From the NCBI GenBank assembly GCA_022701365.1, contig JAKUHH010000202.1:1-18095 (forward strand): a DNA stretch of 18,095 bases, given 5' to 3'. Positions 9,865 through 17,749 of this stretch are shown here, in pieces. This DNA is from Mycocentrospora acerina. Taxonomy: Eukaryota > Ascomycota > Dothideomycetes > Pleosporales. Made by a program: the position numbers and the translations under genes. Position 1 is the stretch's first letter; each line of letters opens with the position of its first letter. Under the pieces are notes generated by a model, which saw only the letters and a list, made by a program, of their open reading frames with translations, made no database searches and was not told where the DNA came from.

Positions 9865-10410
9865 AGTATCGTCAACACCTGCCCGCCTGATGCAGCGCAG
9901 GCGTCTGATATGCCGGAATTGAGGCATATACTGTGCAGCGCTGTATTAACCTCCAAACCCTCTCAAATTCATAGACTACTTTTATTCAGGCTTCAGAATA
10001 TCTCCCTAAGAGTAAGAGGCCACCGTCAGCCTTGTGGCGATTGTCGCGCGCCTATTCATACATAGTTGCCACCCTGGTCGGTACTTGGGATGGGTAGCAG
10101 CTTCCTTATGCGGCTGGCGCGATACCAATCGCGCAGTCTTACTGTATTGAAATCAGCCACTATCACGTGCCCTTTAGTATTAAGGCTATGCTGACAGCAA
10201 AGTGAATTCGCTTTCTCCTTATAAGTTACCTTTCTTCATCAACAATTTTCTCACCAGACCAGTACACCCGACCTTCCTGCTAAAATGACCAAATAATTCA
10301 GTTAGAAAGCTACACATCGCGACTCTGCTCCGCATGCAGTAAAATGGCACACGCACTGGAAATTACTCCGTAAAGTCTCCCAGTCTGATACTTTAAGTTC
10401 TATTCCTAAC
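9865..10410 (+). other. About 550 bp without a recognised gene
   Basis: Unique-looking sequence between the N-joined copies and the next spliced frame. The frame of the next ORF is open upstream of its ATG back to 10306 but contains no earlier ATG. A CACGTG E-box-like palindrome lies near 10165; its use is unknown. Confidence 0.35.
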
Positions 10411-10844
10411 ATGTCTAGTACCAAGGGCAATCCCATCGATAGTCAGTTCCTCTCTGACCTATTTCGCAAACCTATCGGCACGTATTGTTCGCATGCGCTG
10501 ATTACTTCATGGAATTAGCTGACGAAATCATTCGAAGTTTTTGGAACTAGCCCATACACTGCTAAAGGCGTCTTTCAACGTACTCTCCATGGACCATTCT
10601 ACGTTACCTTCATAAGCAAAGATGCGGCGACGAAAGCGCAAATGACTTGTACGCGTGGCAGTTGGGACGCTGAGCGTCGAGCAATGCTGTTAGTGTAGAG
10701 TACCTACAAGTTTTCAGCTAGGTGCTAACACATACCAGAGCTGCGTCCGTTCTGATTGTTAGTATAGCCAAAGAAGATGTGAATCTGTCCAACAATAAAG
10801 AGTGGGAGTCAAGCCAACTTGAGGAGAACAGAAGCGTAAATTAG
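10411..10844 (+). pseudogene. Short two-exon reading frame with one internal TAG, family unknown
   Basis: ATG 10411 opens a frame that runs to 10688. A 50-bp intron follows at 10689-10738 (GTTAGT, GCTAAC, ACCAG) and then an exon at 10739-10844, for 127 codons plus stop. The frame has a single TAG at 10516 (codon 36), in a context where CAG to TAG is a simple C-to-T change. After that stop the peptide reads well through the splice junction (FEVFGTSPYTAKG, FYVTFISKDAATKAQ, then SVLIVSIAKEDVN). The good intron signals and matching phase argue that this was a real gene. An alternative is an unrecognised intron that covers the TAG. I do not recognise the protein. Exon 2 may itself continue by splicing at GTAAAT 10836 into the 11273-11377 stretch, in phase. 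Confidence 0.4.
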
Positions 10845-11150
10845 CTTAGGGAACCTCGCTATCGCTAGGCGCAGTACGATTTGCCCACGGTAGGTGGGAT
10901 CCCTCGTATTAATACTTGGCTGGCTTAATACATGCGGGTCAGTGATAGCGAGGGCGGGAGCTGGGTTTTGCGACAAAAAGAAACACGGTCTAGCAACACG
11001 CGCCAAACTTACTTTGTTGGGAAATAGGCATAGCGACATGATTGAATACAACATTATGTTAGCAATTTAATAATTGTTAGAGCGTCCCGCCACAGCAGGA
11101 GGTTTTTCGGCGTCTTGCATACTGTCCAACGGACCTCCCAGTATCAACGC

Positions 11151-11178
11151 TCCTGATATTAAAGTCCTGATATTAAAG
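11151..11178 (+). repeat. 14-bp perfect tandem duplication
   Basis: TCCTGATATTAAAG is repeated twice head to tail. It looks like slippage or a repair footprint. Confidence 0.8.
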
Positions 11179-11188
11179 TAGCTTCTAA

Positions 11189-11377
11189 CACTCGGAAATT
11201 CATCTTAAATACTTGTACTTTATCTGGATACTTCCGAATATTCAATCAATTCGTACAATCGTGAATGAACAGGGGTCAATCAGCGAGGCGGTGGCTAACA
11301 GTCTCGAGGAAAAGATCGACGACGTGTCCAACATTGCAAAGATCCAGCTCGGAGCTCCTTTCCTGAATAAACAATAG
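11189..11377 (+). CDS. Possible terminal exon, 62 codons, no ATG
   Basis: The frame is open from after TAA 11186 to TAG 11375 and reads VNEQGSISEAVANSLEEKI and then DDVSNIAKIQLGAPFLNKQ, acidic and protein-like, with no start codon. GAACAG ending at 11272 could be a splice acceptor in phase 0, matching the phase-0 donor GTAAAT at 10836, which would make this the last exon of the 10411 gene. The intron would be 437 bp, long for this type of genome, so this is a suggestion only. Confidence 0.25.
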   Translation, partial: HSEIHLKYLYFIWILPNIQSIRTIVNEQGSISEAVANSLEEKIDDVSNIAKIQLGAPFLNKQ

Positions 11378-11718
11378 CTCTAGATTCATGTATATCTATA
11401 ACAGCTTTATCAACTTGCGAGAAGGACGTTCCGAAGGTCCGAAGTGCAAAACTGTCTCGCCTCGGGGTGCGTTTCGTGACCCAGGGATTGACGTTAGGTC
11501 AAAAGTTTCTTCCATTAAGCGATGCCTGTGATGAACGCCATCTCAACACCTATCACAAACATAACTTCTATCGCACAATTATATAGCCAATTGCCGGCAA
11601 GAAAATTAAACAATCAAATTGATACATTGACGCTTCGTTTGCTACCCTTGTGCACACAAAAGCAGGCCTGCATACGACTTTTCATTGACAAAATGATTTT
11701 TCATCACTTTCTTAGGGA
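11378..11718. other. Non-coding stretch before the Tc1 relic
   Basis: An ATG ORF of 66 codons (11522-11722, plus) crosses the end of the Tc1 relic on the other strand, shows no family features and is probably chance. Nothing else is recognised. Any outer end of the Tc1 element should lie here, but I could not see a TIR pair. Confidence 0.4.
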
Positions 11719-12450
11719 TTAACTTCCAACACTTCTGCAAGACTTTATTAAGCCTTCCTTAACCCTCCTCTACTATGTTGTGAGTAGCTGGTCTTTGGGC
11801 ATTTCTTACATGGTATCTTTTTAAGCATCCATCACGAGACCTCATTAGAGTTGAGATCTGGTGTATGGAGGAGGCCAGTCGATTGTTGAGAATCCATAAT
11901 CAGCTATGAATTGTCTTACTACACGAGCCTTATGTATTAAAACATTATCATGAATGAAATATTTGGCTTCATCGCTAGTGTGGCAGGATGCCTTCCTCAA
12001 TTGTATTGATGTAAGATAGGGCTGAAGACCTACCTCTTGGAGCAGTAAGATCTTCCTTTATTATTATGAGTTTACTCCTTCTAGTTGCTCCCACTGCATC
12101 AAGTCAAATAACTACCCATACGATTTGTGCAGGCTTTCGATTAGTAGGAATCCTAGTAATAATCCTCCTATCCCATTTCTCCTGTGGATACCTAAACACC
12201 AAGTCTTGTGTCTGCCCTTAGCCCCTCTAAATAGAGCACTTGTCAGAAAACTTAACTCGCAATTTATCCAACCTCTAGTTGCGATAGGTTTTGCAGAACC
12301 ATAGTCGATATAGAACGCGGCGTTGTGATAACTTCGTTCTCCTCTTGGACTTGTGATTGGCTAACCTTGTCCTCTTAATCATACGATATAAGGTAGACCT
12401 TGAAGGAAGAGAAGAAAAGGTGCTATTGTGTTCCATTGTCTGTTCAATAT
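11719..12450 (-). pseudogene. Tc1-type transposase, heavily mutated relic
   Basis: On the minus strand a Tc1/mariner transposase can be read through many stops and frameshifts. In order: an HTH part (RSTLYRMIKRTRLANHKSK), the first Asp in KFSDKCSI, a W-rich middle (EKWDRRIITR, IVWVVI), then EEGILP, the second Asp in YFIHDNVLIHKARVVRQF, the DWPP-Y stretch, and the catalytic Glu in a PDLNSNE motif (usual form PDLNPIE) followed by WMLKK. It ends at TAA 11719. At least eight in-frame TAG, TGA or TAA codons and two shifts are seen. Many stops sit where CGA, CAG or TGG would be expected, as after RIP. It cannot be functional. The family is certain from motif order; the exact fungal subfamily is not assigned. 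Confidence 0.85.
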
Positions 12451-12788
12451 TCGCTAGCTCTTTTTACTGAACCCGAGGGTCCTTGCTTGTAGCTTATCAC
12501 TACAGGTACCAGTGGTGGTGTACTTTTTTAATGGATCCTGTATAGTGAGTTTACTGCGGTTAAGCGGGTTCGCAACTTCAAGGTACTGTGCACCCGCCTT
12601 AAGCCTCCTAAACACTTGGTTACTCTCACTCAGATCCCTTTTTTGATCATGGAGAGTTATATTCACCTCTTCTTTTTTACGAGATTTGGAGAGGTGCTGA
12701 AAGAGGTGCAGGAGGTAGAAACATGGGATGAGATTTAGTGGGGCGAAGAGAGAGCCCGTGCGCGGAAAGAACTTTTGATGCGTGACTG
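12451..12788. other. Flank between the Tc1 relic and the 950-bp TIR element
   Basis: A hairpin-like pair, CACTACAGG and CCTGTATAGTG, lies at about 12498-12550 and may be part of the Tc1 element's subterminal DNA. A 116-codon minus frame spans this flank but begins at GTG inside the neighbouring element's TIR and has no ATG, so I do not call it a gene. Confidence 0.35.
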
Positions 12789-12790
12789 TA

Positions 12791-12826
12791 CCATGTCCGT
12801 GCACTCAACACACGGATTCAATCAAC
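12791..12826 (+). repeat. Left terminal inverted repeat of the 950-bp element
   Basis: 36 bp, preceded by TA at 12789-12790; it pairs with 13705-13740. Confidence 0.8.
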
Positions 12827-13704
12827 GCCTCGCTGTTTCCTAGGAAAACAGTAAAATTCAAGGACTTTTAAGCATGTACAATTATGTTCTAAGAAGTTTA
12901 GAGAATATTTTCATATACTAATATTGGAAAGGAAAAAGCAGATTTTAAACTTTAAGAAAAATCCCTTTCGATTGTTTCTTAAGCATTGTTTTTAATATTA
13001 ACAACTACGTCAACTAAACTCCTCTTAAGTTAAACCATCTGAAAAGAATTTTTTAGATTTAAGTTTAGTTGTCTTTTAATTATTAAAGAAGTATTATCGC
13101 ATCTGTGAATAAAATCTTATCATTTTTAATCCTCTTCATCATACAATTTTTTTAAACGAAATAAATTCGTAATGTTTGCAATGTCACATTTTGGTTCACT
13201 CCTGAATCAACCGACACCTATCTGAAAATTACCCGATACGCACCCACCCTGGATGGCGATACCCTAGGAAGGGGTATGTAAGGTTACAGGCCGTGTAGCT
13301 TAGTAGAGTAGGTTTTCTGTATCCTTTCGTACAAGACCTATAAGTGTAGAGAACAGTATCTTTGGTATACCCTCCCGTCCTAGCACTCACATATGCCTTG
13401 TAGTGGACATCGGAGCCTTTTTCCAAGAAGAACTAGTAAAAAGGATTGAAAGATAAAAGATAATCTACTTTAAGTGAATAGGTAATTTAACAAAAGTTGA
13501 AGAAAATCTTTCTGAATTTCTCAACGTGTCTAACTTATATAGTGTAAATCACTATTTACATCTTTTTCTTTAGCTTGAATATTTTACATCTCGTCTCATT
13601 TAATGTTTCTAACGCTAATCTGCTTTATTCAAATCATGTTCCTTAGCTGTTATTTCCATATTAGACACTTGACCATTTCTAATTTTGCTAGTAAATAGCG
13701 CGAT

Positions 13705-13740
13705 GTTGAGTAAATCCGGGCGTTGAGTACACAGACACGG
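13705..13740 (-). repeat. Right terminal inverted repeat of the 950-bp element
   Basis: 36 bp, followed by TA at 13741-13742; it pairs with 12791-12826 with seven mismatches, mostly C/T or G/A. Confidence 0.8.
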
Positions 13741-13742
13741 TA

Positions 13743-13999
13743 GGAGGCGAGTTTGCTTTGTCTTCACTAGTCCGCAACCACCGAAGTAGATGTATGTAGC
13801 AAGGCACGCCTTGAAGAGACGATACATCAATCTCAATAAAACAAAATTGCCTGGTGCGCTGCTGCTTGCTAACTCTGACAACCGCCACGAATCTTTCAGA
13901 CCAGCTTCAGAATTGTGGTCCGATTCGCAATGCTAAGGTACTGAGAATACACCCAGTAGACCTTTTGTGACCAAACCTTCCAGGGAGTCTTGTTAGAAG
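13743..13999. other. Short flank without a clear gene
   Basis: Both strands carry open frames of 40-80 codons here. The minus frames begin at non-ATG codons or run into the TIR element. None shows a recognisable domain. Confidence 0.35.
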
Positions 14000-14130
14000 A
14001 TGGTTCATTTATTCTTGCTCTCAGAACAAGAAACATAGATTACTAGACTAGAAGCAAAAGTATTGCATCTACAAGCTGAGGAGCATAAACGTCAATGACA
14101 AGAAAGCAGCTGCTAGGAAGTCTTTCACCC
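14000..14130 (+). pseudogene. Coiled-coil relic, possibly a transposase C-terminus
   Basis: From ATG 14000 one frame reads LSEQET, a TAG at 14036, then ITRLEAKVLHLQAEEHKRQ, then a TGA, with more readable Gln-rich sequence after it. The Leu/Ile heptad spacing is that of a short coiled coil. Such tails are common at the C-termini of fungal Fot1/pogo transposases and in bZIP-like proteins. Its closeness to the 950-bp element suggests another transposon fragment, but no DDE motif adjoins it. Confidence 0.3.
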
Positions 14131-14226
14131 TAACGAGAGTGTAACTACTGTTCTATCTCATGATGTATCAAATGATAAATTATAGAGCTATGTTTTCACT
14201 CTCCAGAACACACCCAACCATCTACG

Positions 14227-14442
14227 ATGGCAGACGTCGCGCCCAACAAAAGTTCCCCGCTTGACCTCACGCTGACGCATGTGAACACTAGAGCGATCTA
14301 TAGCCGTGTATATGGTAGAAATCAAGCTCAAGGCCATCCGTTCGACAGACTATGTAGGCTAGGCTTAGAGCCAAAGAGGCTTCTTTCTGGGAAGACCGAG
14401 TTTGTCAGATTGTGGCTAGTCAACCTTTGGTCGTCCACCTGA
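14227..14442 (+). CDS. Small hypothetical protein, 71 residues
   Basis: A real ATG in good context (ACG ATG G) opens 71 basic residues (MADVAPNKSSPLDLTLTHVN near the start, then an Arg- and Leu-rich part) ending at TGA 14440. There is no signal peptide, membrane segment or known motif. It faces the 14472-15717 model with only 29 bp between stops. A GTATAT inside the frame could be a donor, so it might be a first exon. It may also be a chance ORF. Confidence 0.25.
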   Translation: MADVAPNKSSPLDLTLTHVNTRAIYSRVYGRNQAQGHPFDRLCRLGLEPKRLLSGKTEFVRLWLVNLWSST

Positions 14443-14471
14443 GCCCCCGCATTTACAGGACCGACCACCTG

Positions 14472-15717
14472 CTATGGAGTGTCCTTGATCTGCTGGTGTG
14501 CACTCTGCGTAAGGCACGAGCATGAGAGAACTTGTCGGAAAGCTTTTGACGTTCTATGTGTATCTTCATGGTGACAGGAAAGGAGTGTCGAAGCTGCGCT
14601 GAGCTCTGTGCTCTTGTCTCTAAGCTTTCGTTTGCGAGGATACGGTAGCGGTTGCAGTAAAGAGCTTATGTTCGCACGGGGTGAAGATGGTAGGGCAGAT
14701 CCATCTTCATTGCGAAGTCTCTGCTCAGAAGCGGCCTGTGGCGAGCTCAGATGGCAAACAGGTAGCTTATGAGTGTGATACTGGCTAAAACTCAGAGGTA
14801 GTTGTGCGGGAGCGGCGAATACTGGAGCTGCGGAGCTGTACCGGATGGGTGAGGCAGCGTGTGGAATGATTGTAGACGTGTAGCAGTGCGCCGACGGGTC
14901 TGTATCGTCCTGTGCAGCTTGATGGCTGGTTACCCTGGGGAATGGCGACTGAGACGAGAGTGCAGGAGGGACCAAGGGCGGTGGTACTTTAACCACCTTT
15001 TTTTTCTTGTTCTTTGGAGGCGCAGGATCTTGTATAGTAGGTCGTGATACCGCGTTGCCAACTGCAGGTGTTCGGTGATGCTTCGTCCGTCAGTGGCGCG
15101 TTCTCCAGACGAGCAGCGGCTACGTACCTCAGAGCCCGAGAAGCCAGAGGTCACAGGTGAGGATACTTTGACAAGTCTGCCAGTACAATAGCTGTGTATC
15201 GATCAGTACGCGACTCTATTTCAAACAATCGACGTCAGTACTCCTCTAGAATTATCTCGTATAAAGAACAGCTATCAGAAAGATCGATAGAATTCTTGTC
15301 TTGCTGCACCAAGTAGCATTGCGCGATAGACAGCAGGAAGGCGCCAGCGACAATAAAACCATCTTTTTCGATTAAAGCAACTGGGGCTCCCGGCAAGGCT
15401 GACATATTTGGGGGTTTGACCGGACAGATGTTGACGAACGCGCAGGCATGGCCCTGAACCTGTGCCAGTGTCTCAACCCGAGTGTGTTCCTTTACTTCGT
15501 ACACCGCACCTTTGTCTATAGCATGCTGCTGGGCCTTCTCGAGATCATCCTTGTTGGAAGATAATGCCGCTGGTATCACTATGACATGGCCTTTATACAC
15601 GGCTTGCTGTGCGCTGGCTGCGTCCATATTCGTCGAGGTGGTGGCCATAGGGCCTGAGGCAGAAGCACTGAGCTGTCCTGTGCTCTGCACAGCTGGTGCA
15701 ACGGCTGGGGCTCGCAT
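14472..15717 (-). CDS. Hypothetical protein, proposed three-exon gene
   Basis: Model on the minus strand: exon 1 15717-15242, intron 15241-15192 (50 bp, GTACTG, CTGAT, CACAG), exon 2 15191-15128, intron 15127-15081 (47 bp, GTACGT, CTGAC, CGAAG), exon 3 15080-14472. That gives about 382 residues. Both joins keep frame (phase 2, then phase 0) and both introns have fungal length with a branch motif in place. Exon 1 codes an Ala/Ser-rich start and then YKGHVIVIPAALSSNKDDLE, VYEVKEHTRVETLAQVQGHA and a hydrophobic GFIVAGAFLLSIAQCYLV. Exons 2-3 are Ser/Pro-rich and disordered, with a basic PPKNKKKKVVKVPPP and PRKRKLR, possible nuclear signals. The family is not recognised. The start is uncertain: the same frame stays open upstream to about 15918 without an ATG, and an ATG-bearing frame upstream (from about 16022) might supply an earlier exon. 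Confidence 0.4.
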
Positions 15718-16183
15718 GATTGGATAGTATGAGGCTTCGTCACAAGAAGGCAGCCGCTGAAGGACCTCAAGGTGTCGAGAGGGTTTGCGTGACCGGTCAG
15801 CCTCGCACGCAACGCGCCTTATCACCGCTGACAGCGATGCAGCGGTCCGCGCCACGATGGCGTTGCAGACACTAAACGCGGCTCCAGCAGGACACAAAGC
15901 CACGGCACCCTATGCACGACGGAAAGAGCATTGTGAAAGCGCTCAGCCCGACATATGCCTGGCTGCGAAGACGCGACGCGATCCATCAGATGGGGCTGCG
16001 CGGGTGGGATAGCGTCGCTCATGGCCAGCATCCTGCTCGTTTTCCACGAATGCTGGGCAAGCGCCGTGCATGGCCTGAACCCCGTATCACCAAACGAACA
16101 GCAGCAAGCTCTGCACGGAAGACTAGTGTCGCCCAGTGCTGGCGATGCAATACGGCCAGCCAGCCCCTGCACAACATGTGGAA

Positions 16184-16438
16184 GTCTTGATACGGCTTAG
16201 ATTTAGACATACTCTACAGGCATTGAAATCGTGCAGCTACCGGCTGATTAGTCTCGATGTAGTTTAGATTTAGACATACTTTACAGGCATTGAAATCGTG
16301 CAGCTACCAGCCGATTGGTCTCGGTAAAGTTCAGATCTCGCCACCCTTAGTTCCACAGCCATGGCTGGCTAGTCTTGATATAGCTTAGATTTAGACATAC
16401 TCTGTGGACAGTTAAATCTAACCCGTTCGAGATGGCTA
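16184..16438 (+). repeat. Tandem repeat, 67-bp period, about four diverged copies
   Basis: Copies begin at 16184, 16251, 16318 and 16372, each with a GTCTYGRT-like start followed by TTAGATTTAGACATACT in copies 1, 2 and 4. Copies 1 and 2 are both 67 bp and match at 58 positions; all nine differences are transitions. Copy 3 is shorter (54 bp) and more diverged; copy 4 diverges after about 32 bp. Small ORFs overlapping the array are not credible genes. Confidence 0.85.
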
Positions 16439-17350
16439 ATCTTAGTACGACTCGATCCGCATTGCTCCACTTTTCTGGGCAAACTCCGCCTGGGCTATCC
16501 TGATCACTAGTTTCATGCCAACGTTGGTGCCTTAAGCACAATGCCACCCACAGGTGTCACAACAGGCAGCGCGGCCCGGCTACGTGACTCGCCTGCCACC
16601 TCGCTCGCCCACAGCAAGAGCACAGGGACGATAGCGTAGATGCAGCAAAGACGAGCTTAGCCATTCAATTGTTGCAGGATCTTTCAATCCTGTGAATTGG
16701 GCTTTGTCTTGCTAGGATAAGCCATACCAGCTTTCAGCATGCATGCATGATGGCTTCTCAGTGTCTAGCTTTTGCATGTGGTTCGATAGACTATTGACAA
16801 GAGGTCTCGATAGTTCACCACGCCGTAGCTATCAAGCAACATAATAGCTGTTTGCCCTTGCCTTCCTTCTCTACACAAAGCCTCTCCTGCACCAGCCGCA
16901 CACAGTACTTCATAGCGAAAAGGCAAGCTGCGAAGGGAGCACTTCACCTGTGCGTGGTTTCGAGCTTCGCCCACGGCCAAGGTAGCTACCAGTATGAAAG
17001 CAAGACGCACAGGTAGCACGTCCGATCACTGATCTTCACGTCAGTTGTAGCTTTCTCGTGAGCATGTGACTAGTCTGCTCTCCATAGTCTCAGCGAGCTT
17101 GTCGATAGGCTATGTTGGTTATAGAGTCTAATTAGATAGACTGCGGATCCATTCAAGGAGCGTTGCGAACGAGTGTGCGAGGTCGGGTAGGAGGTGGCTA
17201 CTCAAAGCAGTCAGCGGATCAGCGGGCGGATGAACGCACAAACACTATTGTCTTCGAAGCAAGGTCTTTTAAAGGGCAGCTCTTGAGGCTAGGTGGTCCT
17301 TGGTAGGCCCTAATTGAGTGATCACATAGTGGGAGGGAGAAGGAACGTCT
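16439..17350. other. About 900 bp without a supported gene
   Basis: It contains an imperfect hairpin (16666-16699) and an alternating GCATGCATGCATG stretch near 16738-16750. A minus frame at 16765-17019 looks like a small secreted protein but lacks an ATG (see rejected list). Confidence 0.4.
16666..16699. other. Imperfect inverted repeat (hairpin)
   Basis: Inner arms CAGGAT (16675-16680) and ATCCTG (16687-16692) around a 6-base loop. Outer arms CAATT (16666-16670) and AATTG (16695-16699) are set off by a 4/2 bulge. No gene context assigns it a role. Confidence 0.5.
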
Positions 17351-17644
17351 ATGACATGGACGAGACTGAAATCACCCTGGTGGTATGACTGGGTTGCCGG
17401 ATTTCTTTTAAATCATCTCTACTTACTCAAATTTATTTTGGCTTATTATCACCACCTGTCAAGACAGCACAGCAGCTTGTGTCTACGAGTTCCTGAGTCG
17501 GCGTTGAACTTGGTTGGACGAGTCGAATGCGCCGGGCAAAGTGAAATACTAGTCACTCTCCGCAAACACCCCAATGCGATTCGTCCTACTGACGTTGGAG
17601 TAGACTTCCGCGTTATAGGCACATCATTCACAGACAGGCCCTGA
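17351..17644 (+). CDS. Hypothetical ORF, 97 residues, doubtful
   Basis: ATG 17351 to TGA 17642. The N-terminal third is aromatic and hydrophobic (GFLLNHLYLLKFILAYYHHL), which could be a membrane segment, but it is coded by a locally AT-rich patch. The rest is ordinary and has no motif I know. An overlapping minus frame of similar length starts at GTG. Neither is well supported. Confidence 0.2.
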   Translation: MTWTRLKSPWWYDWVAGFLLNHLYLLKFILAYYHHLSRQHSSLCLRVPESALNLVGRVECAGQSEILVTLRKHPNAIRPTDVGVDFRVIGTSFTDRP

Positions 17645-17749
17645 GGGTTCGTTGCGCCCGCCTGCACACCCTGCAGACTCCAGTACCATGCGAGAAGCGG
17701 TACTGCATTCTGTACCACTAACACACCTTACTCTCATCTCAACACCGAC

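Larger units (their letters stand above)
12791..13740. mobile_element. Complete 950-bp TIR element with TA target duplication, AT-rich, non-autonomous
   Basis: The ends are 36-bp inverted repeats: left 12791-12826, starting CCATGTCCGTGCACTCAACA, and right 13705-13740, which read inward starts CCGTGTCTGTGTACTCAACG. They match at 29 of 36 positions; five of the seven differences are transitions. TA lies directly outside both ends (12789-12790 and 13741-13742). The termini match the Fot1/pogo TIR at 679-699. The interior has no transposase that I can read and is strongly AT-rich, except for a more GC-balanced island at about 13195-13430. It was probably mobilised in trans by the Fot1/pogo family and later mutated by RIP. 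Alternatively it is a full element so decayed that its gene is unreadable. Confidence 0.8.

Noticed and set aside
12454..12804. 116-codon minus ORF
   Set aside because: It begins at GTG inside the TIR of the 950-bp element, has no ATG, crosses a transposon boundary and shows no domain.
13290..13330. Pol III A-box-like TAGCTTAGTAGAG, possible SINE or tRNA
   Set aside because: No matching B box at a suitable distance and no tRNA fold; noted only within the island finding.
14998..15005. T8 homopolymer thought to be a frameshift joining two minus frames
   Set aside because: The downstream frame is already open upstream of the homopolymer back to a TGA inside the proposed intron, reading PPKNKKKKVVKVPPP. 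No frameshift is needed; splicing explains the frame change.
16765..17019. Minus frame resembling a small secreted four-cysteine protein (84 residues, hydrophobic N-terminus)
   Set aside because: The frame starts at GTG, is preceded by an in-frame stop, and has no ATG before residue 60. I found no splice solution that supplies one. The signal-peptide look may be chance, so I do not call it an effector or toxin-like gene.
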